From: Thuidium tamariscinum
Taxonomy: Eukaryota; Streptophyta; Bryopsida; Hypnales; Thuidiaceae
NCBI GenBank assembly: GCA_947034885.2
Contig: OX344758.2
Coordinates: 6,202,501 to 6,266,500, forward strand
DNA length: 64,000 nt
Reading direction: 5' to 3'
The position numbers and the translations under genes were made by a program. Of the stretch, positions 35,716-47,786 are shown piece by piece (within the stretch, counting starts at the first letter, position 1; each line of letters begins with the position of its first letter). Below the pieces are notes generated by a model. The model saw only the letters and a list, made by a program, of their open reading frames with translations, had not been told where the DNA came from and searched no databases.

Positions 35716-36656
35716 CCCCTAAATGTCCAAATTGCATTTTTTTTTGGCAATATAGCAATTTTTGGAAACTCACTATATATGGAGTTTTTTTTTTCTATGA
35801 AATTTTCACACAACACTTTTCCAAGTAGTAACTTTAAGGCCCAACAATATTCATAACTTTTGACTACACAGTTAAAAAATTATTGTATGATATATAGTTT
35901 TCATTTCTCAATAGGTAGACTAGGTAGCAAAATAATTATACGAAAATTATTTTCTTAAGAAATAAAAATTTGAAATCATTTATTTATATTTATGTTTGAG
36001 TAGAAAACCTTGAATGATTATATTTTGATCAATGAGTCAATAGTTATGAGGAGTTTTAGGTTGGGGTAGTTTGTAGGTAGTTATAGAATCTCTATTCTAG
36101 AAAAAGTTTGAATCCTTTATTTTATTTAATTTTAAATATTTTTGGAAAAAATAGAATCACTAGGTGTAGATTATTAATCACAATGTATTAACCATTGGAA
36201 TTGGCATTTTTTATTCTATAAATAAATTGTTTACAATTTAGAATTTAGAATCATTTTCTATTTCTTTTTATTTCCTATTTTTTGCCTTTATGATGTACAA
36301 TTCCAAATGATGTGAAATTTTTTCAAGCATGTAGTCAACATGCCTTGAATACTAAATCCAAAGAGTAATCACCAATTTGAACTTTTTTTCATACAAATCG
36401 GACCGTCTACAGTATAGTTGCCCACAAGGCTAAAAAAATGATTTTTGTTAATTCAAATGCTAATATCTTGCAATCTACATAGTGAAAGATTCTGAAATTT
36501 TTTCTACCAATCTTTTTAAGCTAGCCTATCACACAAGATCCTACATGCACATATCTCAAAAAATGTTTTTTTTTCTAAAATTTGATATTAGTAATAGAAA
36601 TGGCAGTTTTGGAGCATTTCTGGTGAAAACATAACATAGTCAAAAATGTTTAGAAG
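35716..36656 (+). mobile_element. Family C element, subfamily 1 (941 bp)
   Basis: It starts CCCCTAAATGTCCAAATTGC after TTAA (35712-35715) and ends …TTTAGAAG before TTAA (36657-36660). Interior words match the copies at 41253 and 49444 (GGCAATATAGCAATTTTTGG, GGCCCAACAATATTCATAAC). It is followed 59 bp later by a reverse-oriented copy. Confidence 0.75.
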
Positions 36657-36715
36657 TTAATTCCCCCTGTTCTGTTGTAGTAACAATAATTTAATAGCCT
36701 ATTTATACTTGTTAA

Positions 36716-37638
36716 CCCTTAAAGGTTTTTGACTATGTTTTCACTAAAATTGCTCCAAAACTGTCATTTTTAGGATAACTATCAAATTTTAGAAAAAAAA
36801 CATTTTTAGAATAATGTAACAGTAGGATCTTAGAGTGAACTAGTTTGAGAGAATGTACAAAAAAATTCAGAAAATTCCGCCATGTAGATTGCAAGATAAT
36901 AGTGTTTGAAGTTACAAAAATCCCTTTTTTATCACTGCGGAAATCCGGGCAGCTGCACTTCAGAAGGCCACATTTGTATGAAAAAATATTCAAAATGGTT
37001 GTTACTCTTTAGATTCATTCTTCAATTTAGGTTGGATACATGCTCAAAAAATTTCAAATCATTTCAAATTGTACAACATGTACAAAAAGAATAGTAAGTA
37101 GAGAGATGTAGAGAATGATTCAAAACACTAAATGTTTAACAATTTATTTATTGAATTGAAAAATGCCAATCTCAATGGTTCAAATGTTGTAATAAACATT
37201 CTACACCCAATGTTTTTTTTTAATTTCAAAAATATTGAAAATTGAGTAAAATAAAGGACTTCAAAGTTTATTTTAGAGTAGAGAATCCATAACTACCCGC
37301 AAACTAAAATTCTTCATAACTTTTGACTCATTAATCCAAATGGAATGATTCAAAGATTTTCACATATATATAAATCTATAAAACCAATTTCAAATTTTGG
37401 TTTCCAAAAAAAGTGATTTTTTTAATCTGCCTGAACTGCCCGAGTTGAGAAACAAACATCATATTATGCAATAACTTTTCAACCATATAATCAAAAGTCA
37501 TGAAAATTGTTGGGCTTGAAAGATACTCCTCGTCCACACCTTCTATTAAATTTTGGTTCCAAAATATAGAAATCTCTAGTCACACGTACTTGCCCAAAAT
37601 TGCTATGTTGCTAAAAAAGCACTTTGGTCCTTTAGGGG
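36716..37638 (-). mobile_element. Family C element, subfamily 1, reverse copy (923 bp)
   Basis: TTAA at 36712-36715 and 37639-37642. The reverse orientation is shown by CTATGTTTTCACTAAAATTG at the left and TTTAGGGG at the right. The word ATCCGGGCAGCTGCACTTC is shared with the copy at 49444. Confidence 0.8.
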
Positions 37639-37642
37639 TTAA

Positions 37643-39679
37643 AGGCCATTCCAATCTAATTAGAAAACATAGTGATTTCCGTAAGGTGTTTCAATGAATT
37701 TCAGTGTCCGTACACAAAACCTGAACTTGAGTATATAATTGTACAAAAAAGATTCAGTTTACAACAATTATATTACTATCCTCAAATGTGGCTCTTTTGA
37801 TGATGGAATGGTAAATAATATCGTCCCTTACATGGATTGAATTTATTTCATGACCTCCAGCCAAGGAACTGAACACAGAAGACTTCCCCCATCACAAAAC
37901 AAAACAGGATAAATTTCAAATCTTCGAAAACAAGGTGGGTCAAAAGATAATGCTGATAGGCAAAGAAATGGTATGCCACGAGTCAAAAGCGGACAAAGGC
38001 CACGTCACCAACGTAAACTTTACATTTAATTCCATTGCACACGCGTGGACAAATTTGTTGGTGTTTTGGTTGGATGCTTTCGCCGTACTAATTGCAAAAT
38101 TGAGCACGCAACCAAATCATGTCACCAGTTAATTGCATCCACGTTGATATGCTCCTCCTCCTCCTCCTCCTCGTCTTGGCTAAATCATCAACAAAGACCA
38201 ACAAAAATAAAATTTGTATCAATGAATCTGCAATTCTATTCAATTCTAACTTATTCAACAAATGGATCCCTCTTTTGTGCTCTTTTGGTTGTCAACTCTC
38301 CCACCGTTGATATTCAACCAGTCCTCAGATGACTCACGCACTCACTGAGAATCTCTGACTGTTGGTTTGTTGCTTTGTTCCAAGGTTGAATGAAATGCAA
38401 GGTGCACTTTCTTTGGATTTTTTCTTGGCCATTTGCGTCATGAAGCTACTGACAATACCTAGCTATATTGATTTAGCCTCAAATTGAGTGATGAGTTTTG
38501 ACCACCCTCGCAGGAATGCAGGCAAGTTTTGAACTAACTAAGCTTAGTATACGGATTTCATATGCATTTTATACATATTAATGCATGTGATATTCATTAA
38601 TTTACCAAAGTCGGTCACACAATTTTAAATCTCGTGCATGGTAGAATATATGTGACAGTAATTGTGGCTGAATAAGATTAACCAGTGTAGCTGATTCTTG
38701 AGCGATGAAAACTTGCTCTTGTGTCTGGCAGGTTTGTTTCTTATTTTTATGGCAATGAAATCCCATTTCATTTGTTTCAAAAAAACAAAAAACAAAAAAT
38801 GTTCAATTTGAATGTTCTTTAATTTCATCTTATACTAACTTAGAATGTTCACCTCTATTTCCTTTACCCATACTGAGGATTTAGTGGTAATTAATCTTGA
38901 ATTGGTAGCCGGTATTCTTTCTCTCTGACCCACAAATTCATTCCTTTTTTCCTTCAATTTATGACTTTGCAATTTGTACCATTTTGTCAAATCTGGCCCA
39001 TGGACTAGCTTGAATTCAGGGTTTCTTCTACTTTAGTGAACTGAAATAATTCACAATTTTATGGCTAATGATCGAAAATGGAGGTACAATTTGAATATAC
39101 TGGACAGCCTATGGAGACCAGCGCGACAGTATAACCTCTCTGACTCCATTGGTCAGGATGGACTGGTCTCACACATTGGCTTATAGAGGTTTATTGGCTT
39201 ACAGAGGGTTAGATTTATTAGTAGTAACCTTTGTAATGTGGCCCGGTTTGGGACCAGGTAAGCTACCTTACCTAGAATACATTTCAAGGAGGAGGGGATT
39301 GCAAGGGAAAAAAAATGCATCAACGAGGAAGGCGGAGCCCAAGGAAGATGTGCATTTTTTTCCCACAATCCCTGACGACTAGGGCATTGCCGGACACAAA
39401 CTATTGCCAGGAAATCAACAGACGGCACATGAAGTTTCAAAATGGAAGTTGGATGTTGGTTGAAAAGGTCATAATGCCTAATTATGCAAGCAAAACCATG
39501 TAATTAGGCATCACAACCTGATTGTGTAGCAGAACCCACCCAGAAATGCAATGGGAGATTTCTTGCGAGTGGTTTACCAAAGCCAATAGACATTGAATTT
39601 TTTTCCATTTCAGTTTTTGGAAACAAATGAAACATGATTTATTTATTTTTTTGCTTGAAACACATGGGCAATTTCCATT
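37643..39679. other. Intergenic DNA with short low-complexity runs
   Basis: It includes a (CTC)n run near 38155-38173, a GAAATCCCATTTCATTTGTT motif near 38757, and a two-copy 20-bp direct repeat (TTGGCTTATAGAGG / TTGGCTTACAGAGG) near 39176-39208. No convincing gene. Confidence 0.5.
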
Positions 39680-39931
39680 CATTAAAAGAATTTTGAGGGC
39701 ATTAGAAGATTGCAGGTTCCCAAACTGCAAGAACAAGAATCCTACTTGGTTGAGGGATTGCCACGTCATTAATTTATTTATTTTTCGAACTTTTTTTGAA
39801 TTTTTTTTTTCATATTTCAGGACTCAATTTTGTTTTGGTTAATGTTGGCTTGACATCGGCTAGCGATATCGGGAACCGTTTCAAGAATAGACCCAAAATG
39901 GCCCTTTGGAGCCCTCAAATTTCATCTAATA
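39680..39931 (+). mobile_element. Family B MITE (252 bp)
   Basis: It begins CATTAAAAGAATTTTGAGGG and ends AATTTCATCTAATA. The block GAATCCTACTTGG…GCCACGTCATTAAT corresponds to the hairpin block of copy 1. The next B copy starts 18 bp later in the same orientation. Confidence 0.75.
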
Positions 39932-39948
39932 GATAGGAAAAAAAGTAT

Positions 39949-40197
39949 CATTAGATGAAATTTGGGGGCACTAGGAGATTGCGGGAACATAGTTTCTGCC
40001 CTGTGAACTCGAATCCTACGTGGTCGCAACCCTGTCACGTAATTAATTTTTTTTGGACTTATTTTCATATTTCAAGACCCCTCCAATTTTATTTATTTAT
40101 TTAATTAAAGCCGACCTGACAACGGCCAACGACATTGAGAGCCGTTTCAGGAACAGACTTGAAACGGCCCTATAATACCCTCAGGTTTCTTCTAATG
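39949..40197 (+). mobile_element. Family B MITE (249 bp)
   Basis: It begins CATTAGATGAAATTTGGGGG and ends TTTCTTCTAATG. The interior has GTGAACTCGAATCCTACG, as in copy 1. It lies in tandem with the preceding copy. Confidence 0.8.
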
Positions 40198-40303
40198 ACC
40201 AAACCAGAGGGAGAACCCCGGCGAGGGAACAAATCCCCACATTCAAAGAAATTTCTTTTTGGCCGAAGCATCATTTTTTCTCCATACAGATCTGCCATGT
40301 GTT

Positions 40304-40341
40304 TGTCTGTCTGTGTGTCTGTCTGTCTGTCTGTCTGTCTG
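40304..40341. repeat. (GTCT)n microsatellite
   Basis: About nine tetranucleotide units with one GTGT interruption. Confidence 0.9.
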
Positions 40342-40941
40342 AAGTCTCTCGGCAGTCAGGGCATCGGAATGGGTGACATTCCAATGGAGGCCAGATCATG
40401 GAGGCCGTTAGCTCCGCTCCGCACAGGGTGCCAATGATACACTACCAACCCACTTGGAAAGAGCCCAGGCAAAGCAACGAAGGAAGGCAAAGCCACGGAA
40501 GCTTTGACGAAAAGGGGCAAAAGAAAGGCTCACTGATGAGGGAGGACGCAGGACGGAGGAGCTGCTGCAAGCAGGGAAGCCCAAATTAAAGAGAAAAAGC
40601 CCCGCTCCACTGTCAACGCACTTGGAATTATTTCGGTGGGTTTTCGCACAGTCCAGGCCCCTGTTGGGGATTTGTGTTCAAAAGGCTGTAAAGAGGAGTC
40701 TGAGGCGTCTGACAAGGCCCGGGAGGCAATCAAGGAATTCATTCACTTCAAGTGAGAACGAGGAGCACAGCAGCCATAACATTATAAGAAAAAATGTTTT
40801 TTTTTTAATAATCCATGCATGCCAAATTGCCAATGCCCTGGACGCGCCGCTCATTTCAAGTCATGGATGGGAAACAGCTCTGAGGAATGGAAACTCATAG
40901 TCAATGGATGTTGAGATACTCAGCTTACATGAGTTTTATTA

Positions 40942-42279
40942 CAGTGGAAACACCCAAAACTGTCCAAATAAGGAATTCAGCATAGTTGGAGGCAACATTT
41001 TCTAAAAATGATATTTTTCTAGTACTAGCGAGAGTGAAAATCATGAATATTAAAAAAAAAATTAGATTTTTCAGATACAATATGTAATTTCTACAAATTT
41101 TCAAAGTGTTGGCTCTCTAGACTTGTGGAACCGTCCTGTAGGTGCCCCCCAAACTGAACCTTGCTAAAATCAGCACTCAGCCAACCAAATTTTCCTATGT
41201 GTCCTTCAGTTGTGTCAACAAATTACAATCATATATGTGGCGAACACATTAACCCCTAAAGCCCTGAGCTGCGTTTTTTGGCAACATAGAAATTTTGGGC
41301 AGCTCACTACGAATAGAGTTTATACTTTTTTTCTTTGAAAATTTGATACAACATGTGTCCGAGGAGTAGCTTCAAGGCCCAACAATTTTTGTAACTTTTG
41401 ACTACACGGTTAAAAAGTTATGGCATGATATGTCATTTTGTTTGAAGTGAGGGCAGCCTGGGCAGCTGAAAAAACTTCTTTAAAAAAACTTTTTTTTCAA
41501 AAGTGAAATTTCAAATTGATTCTTTAGGTTTATACAGGAATGGGAATCTTTGAATCATTCCATTTGGATTAATGAGTCAAAAGTTATGAGGTTTTTTAGT
41601 TTGAGGTAGTTTCGGCTAGTTATAAAATCTCTACACTACAAAAAAAAGTTTGAAATTCTTTATTTAATTCAATTTTCAATATTTTTGAAAAAAAATAAAA
41701 ACATTGGGTGTATATTGTTTAACACAACATTACAACCATTGGGATTGTCTTCTTTTAACTTTATAAATAAATTGTTAATAATTTAGTATTTTGGCTCATT
41801 TTCTACTTCTTTCTACTTACTATTTTTTTCCTATATGTTTCACAATTCCAAATGATCTGAAAATTTTCAAGCATGTAGCCAACTTCACTTGAAAAATGAA
41901 TCCAAGGAGTAACAATCATTTTGGATATTTTTCCACACAAATATAGTCTTCTGAAGTGCAGCTGCCCGGATTTCCGCAGTGGTAAAAAACTGATTTTTGT
42001 CACTTCAAACACTAATATCTTGCAATCTACACGGCGGAAATTTCTGAAATTTTTTCCACATATTCTTAAACTTGTTCTCTAAAATATCCTACGGTTAATT
42101 TTGTCAAAAAATGTTTTTTAAAAAAAATTTGATAATTGTCTAAGAAATGACAGTTTTGAAGCGGTTTTGGTGAAAACATAGAGGTTAGGGGTTTAGGGGT
42201 TAAGGGAAGTCTATTGATGCATTTGGGTGAATCTACAATCCACTGCAAAGAACATGTGTGGGAATGGGTGTTTTCCCCT
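40942..42279 (+). mobile_element. Family A MITE, copy 5, carrying a C insertion
   Basis: The A sequence occupies 40942-41252 and 42204-42279 between TA dinucleotides. Without the insert it is about 387 bp. The C element sits at the same internal TTAA as in copy 4. Confidence 0.85.
41253..42199 (+). mobile_element. Family C element, subfamily 1 (947 bp) inside A
   Basis: Termini CCCCTAAAGCCCTGAGCTG and …GTTTAGGGG lie between TTAA (41249-41252, 42200-42203). The interior differs from the subfamily 2 element in copy 4 for much of its length, though both share modules such as CATTCCATTTGGATTA and AAAAGTTATGAG. No transposase. Confidence 0.85.
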
Positions 42280-42600
42280 TAAATATATATAGTCCTGGTG
42301 ATATGATCATAAATAACGACCTTCAAGACATTTTGAGTAAAATTTTACTAAAAATGCATATATCTCTAAGACTCTATTTAACATTTCATTTAAAATGCCC
42401 CTTTTCTTTGTAGTGGATCACAAATCAGTGTATTTAGTGGTTGGTAGCCTATCGAAGAAAAAAGAATTTCATATAGTTCAAGAATGTATGAATGGAAGTT
42501 TACGGAGTACAATTTTCTAGAATAAACTACAATTTAACCCTCAAAGGATGGACCGGTGACTTTGGAAATCATGCAATTTGATATTGTGCGATATCATCTA

Positions 42601-42757
42601 AGGTAAAATAGCCTATTATAGACCAAATGGGAACAAACCCATTGCGGGTCAAATTATATTGGTGGTGTACATTTGAGAATTTGAATGTACACCACCACTA
42701 CAATTTGATCCACAATGGATCTACTCTCATTTGGTTTGTAATGGGATGATTAACCTT
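42601..42757. repeat. 157-bp foldback element
   Basis: The left arm (42601-42673) and right arm (42684-42757) are reverse complements with a few mismatches around a 10-nt loop. The inner part GGTGGTGTACATT pairs with AATGTACACCACC without mismatch. Confidence 0.85.
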
Positions 42758-44220
42758 ATATTAAATGAGTCAAATATATTCATTGGAAGTCAAAGTATTC
42801 TAGAAGATCTCCTCTTTCCACCCCTCATACCAAGTTTTGAATAGGTGCACTTTTCCTACAAGAAAAGATTCTTCATCATTCATAGGCCACATTGCTACAA
42901 AACATCCTTGTTGACATTTTAAGGGTAAATGAAAGACAAGAAGAAAGCTTAAGTTACTGAGTACTTGACATTGTGGATCATAGGAATCATAGTTAAAAAA
43001 ATACTCCGTAATAATCATAAGAATCATACCTGCAAGTATGCAGCAGCAGCAGCTGCCTTGTTCTTCGCAACCAACTGAAGTCACATGAATTGAACTGAAG
43101 TAAAGATAAAGGCTCATGAGGCAGAGCAGGTCACATGAGCAAGAGCACGTTTTGTTTTTTGTTTTTTGTTGCGCAAATGATGAGAGCATGTGTGCCAAAG
43201 TCAAGCCGAGTCGAAGGTCATCGGATCACATTTCAGGAACTTGGGGGAAAAAAATGGACCGACAGACCGCCGGAGGACTTTGACTTCCTTGGGTCAGACG
43301 GATCCTCACTTGGCTCGCTCCCACAATTGGTTTCATAAAAAATGAACCCGGAATCCCTGGCGATGAAGTTCCGTTTCATTTGTTCCAGCAAAATTAAATT
43401 TAAATGCAGAGGGCTTGCCCTTTTGTTCAAAAATAAATAATAATAATAATAATAATAATAATTTAATTTAATTAAAAAAATTTAAATGATGGAATCAAGT
43501 GCCTGAGTGGGGCGAAATGGAGTGAAATGATTTCCTACGATATTTCGTTCTTTTTTGTTTTTTTGTTTTTGACACAAATGAAGGAATATTTAGTTTTATA
43601 TCACATGATCGCATCCCCGGGGAATTCCATCAAGTCTATGCAAGTTGACCACTTCATTGACCATCTTGTTGACTACAACATTGATTCACCCCAACTACTG
43701 TCAGCTGCTTGTAACTTAATATGAAGCAATAATAAGTCTGGAGCTGCAGTCTTTTTCTCTTTTTTAAATTTTTTTAAAAATATTTATTTTATTTTATTTT
43801 ATTTTTTAAATTGACAAAAATGAAATGGAATTGCAATTTAATTTTCTTTTAAAGAACTGCACTCTTTCACATCCATCCCCGAGGGTCGCATTCAAGGAGG
43901 AGAAACTTCGGGCAGTTCAGTTCAGTTGCTTATGTAAGGATGAGAAACATTCATCCATCATGCAGATTTGAGTGGGACGGTGACAGATTCACACCTCCAT
44001 TGCATTATGGCCTCTGTCACTGCCTGGAGGCATCATGAGATTCATGACAAGTTGATTGTTGACAACCCTCAACACCTAACTAAGACTGGTTTTTATTTTT
44101 ACTTTTATTTATTTTTGACTAAGACTGATTTTGATACAAAATGAAAGTTGAGTGGAAAAAACAAAAAAATGGAAGAAAATGGGGTTGAAAAAAGAACTAA
44201 GCCCTCCGGCAAGCAGGCCG
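42758..44220. other. Mixed intergenic DNA, nothing defined
   Basis: It contains a (TAA)n run at 43436-43463, a GAAGTTCCGTTTCATTTGTT motif near 43366 and AT-rich low complexity near 43770-43815. Open frames (for example 42800-43204 minus) show no domain. Confidence 0.5.
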
Positions 44221-44224
44221 TTAA

Positions 44225-44468
44225 ATCCGTTCTACAAAAGAGGATCAGTAGGGTAAATTTTTTGTTATCCAGGAATAAATGTAAAAAAAGTCCCCTATTT
44301 TTGTGCTGTTTTTTTAGTATATTTTAGATCTCCCTTAGAGAAATTAGAGTCTTTGATCACAATTATGAAATCAAAATTTGCAAAGAGAATTATGTGCAAA
44401 AAATACAAAATTTGAGTGTTTTCTCCTCGGATAAATCTAGCCCGTTGGTCTCTCTTCGTAGGACAAGT
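44225..44468. mobile_element. Family E MITE (244 bp, TTAA-flanked)
   Basis: It starts ATCCGTTCTAC after TTAA (44221-44224) and ends before TTAA (44469-44472). The middle includes AAAGTCCCCTATTTTTGTGC, shared with 9085-9110. The right TTAA is also the left TTAA of the adjoining C element. Confidence 0.7.
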
Positions 44469-44472
44469 TTAA

Positions 44473-45590
44473 CCCCTAAAGGACTGAGGCATTTTCTGGC
44501 TTGAAAACCACTCAAAACTGCCATGTTTGCTACTTTGTCCCAGGAAAACAAAAAAAAACAATTTTATTAGAATATAACTGTAGGATCTTGTAAATTACTT
44601 GTCTGAGATCATGTGGTAAAAATTTCATGAAGTTTGACCGTACCGATTGGAAGATATTAGCATTCAAAGTCGGAAAAAAAAGGTTTTTTGAACTCTGACT
44701 TGCAATTTCAGATGACATAACATTCAGTAGCATGTTGTGGCACCACCTTCCTTCTACAGTGAAGGGTGTGGCATATTCTATACCTCAACAGCTTCTCCAT
44801 CCTCCACATGTCCATTTTCTTCAGTAGTTACTGATGAAACACTGTTGGGTTGTTGAATATTCCACACCCTCCAAAGGCATTGCCAACCAATGCTACTAAA
44901 TGTTATGGACTTTGATTGCCATTTGTTGAATTTTTTTGCACTATGGACCATGAAGTTAAAATTTTTTATGTTGAACATTTGAGTTGAGAATTAGGGAAAA
45001 AAATTTCAAAAAAAAACTACTTGATTTTCATTCATTAAAAAATTGTTAAGTAGAAGTAGGTCCAAGATTGAACAAAACTCTAAGTTGTTAATAACTTTAA
45101 GATGTAATTGGAAAACCATGATCCCAACGGTGAGCTTGTTCTTGCAAACATTCTAAACCCTATCAAAAAAGAAAATTTGAAAAATTTGAAAAATTGCATT
45201 CAATAATGAATTCTATAAGTTATTTTTTGAAGAAGGTGTTTAGATTGCCCGAAATACAAGATTGTCCATAACTTTCTCATTATTTGTCCAAATAAAATGA
45301 ATCAAAGCTTCAGATGTAGAAAAAAACATAATCTTTGAGAAAAAAAATAAAAAATAAAAAAATAAATTTTTTTGTGTTTTTTTAATTCTGCCCGGCGAAC
45401 TGCTTTTTAGACTTAGAATGGCATAACTTTTGCTTCCAAGCACCAATTGAAATAAAAATTATATTTTTGGAAAGCTAAACTGATTTCCTATCTTCAAAAT
45501 AAGTTTCAAAAAATCATAGCAAAAATCCAGGTCACACAAGCCTACCCGAAATTCCAAGTGTCCCCCGAGGGGACTTTAGTCCTTTAGGGG
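44473..45590 (-). mobile_element. Family C element, subfamily 2 (1118 bp)
   Basis: TTAA at 44469-44472 and 45591-45594. Reverse orientation relative to the copy in A at 16855. The near-palindrome GTCCCCCGAGGGGAC lies at 45560-45574 just inside the right end. It is the longest C copy and has no coding capacity. Confidence 0.85.
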
Positions 45591-45594
45591 TTAA

Positions 45595-47508
45595 TAGCCT
45601 CCCTTCTAACAACCCCCACCCCTACAAATGTACAAACTTTTGGAACTCTACTATACTTGATGGAATTCTATCTATCCCCACTCAACATATGAACTTGTAG
45701 ATGTTGTTGGGTTACCCTTACAATGAAGCTACCCATCTAGTAAAATGCACTTTGGCTCTATGCTATTGTAGAGTTTTGTAACATTTGTAATTGTGACAAA
45801 CTAGTATTTACATGTGAAACAATAACATTACAAAAAAATGCTTTAGGGGATTGCAAATGTGATCAAGAGGGTGGTATCATCAAATCCTCTCAGGCTCATC
45901 TAACTCTCTCTCTCTCTCCTATAAATCTAGAGTTTATTTCAAGAATTGTTGAAAGTAAACGACAGAAAAGCTGAGAGTTTCACCTTGGAGGCTAGATCAT
46001 CCACCTCCTTTTCATTACATTGGAACTAAATTAGACCTTTTCTACATAGTAGTTTTCTTGCCTTGACCAACGTTTATGAAAAATTGGCAGGTCAATGGAA
46101 TTTGTCCATGTATTTAAAAAATTAAAAAATTGACAGGTAATACATAAAATTAGCGAGTCAAAATGGAAAAATTACTACAATAGTTGGACTTGGAAGTAAG
46201 GGATCAAAAGTTCAACAAAAACTCTTAATAAAGCATAAACAGAAGCAATAACCGAAGCACTACTACAAATAAGCTTAGCCCCTGCAGGTAAGGTACCTTT
46301 TTTTTTTTTCTTTTTTTGAACAAATGGAAAGACAGGTAAGGTACTTGAACCCCCGGTTGCTAATGTTTCCTCTATCAATGGAAACAATCCACATGTTTAA
46401 ATTTTTTAGAAATTTTAATTTTAAACCAAAAAAAACAAAAACAAAAACAAGTTGAAAATCATAGAGTTAATCACAAAGGAAACCCAGGTTTGAAACAGGT
46501 TTGTCAGAGGGAGGTATAACTGAGAATAGTAGAAAAGAAACATGACACCAAACTCCTCTAGACAGACCTCAGTTTTGGTGCTTTAAAGAATTTGGTCCCA
46601 TGTTTTTTCCAAACTCCCGCTTCTAGTCTGGCATTCCACCCACTTTACGATTAACTCTAATATAAAGGAACCAGCCAGAGGAGAGTTCCGAGTAATAAAC
46701 CTCCTGAAATTTCCCTAATAACGCAGAACTCGTGCCCTAAAAAACAAACATTTTTGAGGAAGAGAGCGTGAGTGAGTTTTGGACCAGATACATCGGTGGA
46801 TTCTGTCCCTTTGTAAGAATGTGATATTAGAGAAGTCGCTCCTACTTACTAGAGTCCTACATGACCAATTTCAGTGATTCCAAATTGGGCAGTGAATCAG
46901 CCAATCCGGGCTTCCCCAGTGTCCATTGCAAGCCAAGCCCTTCATTGAAGCCCTAGCCCAGCACAAGGGTTGACATTTGTAAAGAAAAAAGACCAACTGA
47001 AAGTGGGGTTTGAAATTCTAAAACTGGAAAATCGAATATTAGTTCCAAATTGGCAAGTGGGTCTCACTCAGTTGGAAAGTCCAACCCTGTCATTTGTTCA
47101 AAGACTCTAAAAAAAGGGATTTTTAATCAAAATGATTGAGAAAAAAACACCCAAAAAGTTCAACCCTGGTCAGGGTACGGGGACTGGAGAGGGTGGGTCT
47201 GTGGGAGTGGTGCCATAGTAAAGTCAAGGGTTTGGGGAGTCGGGCAGCAGGCGGGTTGGGGGGACCCACACTCCCACAGTCGGTTCAGTACCCCACAACG
47301 AGCTGAGATTTAAAAACTAAAAGTTGAAAAAAAAACTCTGAAAAATGAAACAGATTTCTCACGAGCCGAGGTTATTAAAATGATAAATTTGATGGACTCG
47401 ATTGGGAAATAATATATTATGGAGGAGTAGCATTACTTAACAATGTTATGTAGAATTTTTAGTTTTTAGTTTCTTTTAACAGATGGAAATCCATTACAAA
47501 ACACCAAA
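45595..47508. other. Intergenic DNA, nothing defined
   Basis: It includes a short (TC)n run at about 45902-45920 and an imperfect inverted repeat around 47174-47294. No gene-like frame was found. Confidence 0.5.
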
Positions 47509-47786
47509 CATTAGAGGGGATTTGAAGGGTCAAAAGGGCCATTGCAGGATTGTTCCTGAAACTGGTCTAGGAATAACCGGTTGTTGTCAAGTTAGCATTT
47601 TTCAAAAAATAAATAAAAATTTGAGGTCCTGAAATATGAAAAGAAGCTCATTTTTTAAATTTAATAATTGACATGGCACTCTCTCAACCACGTCGAATTC
47701 CTGCAAAACAACGTTTCTACAACAAATTACGCGATTTCGGGCTGTGGGAACTTGCAGTCTTCTAAAAACCCAAATCTCCTCTAATG
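47509..47786 (-). mobile_element. Family B MITE, reverse copy (278 bp)
   Basis: Ends CATTAGAGGGGATTTGAAGG and CCAAATCTCCTCTAATG are inverted repeats. The interior has CAACCACGTCGAATTCCTGC, the reverse of the block in other copies. Confidence 0.8.
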
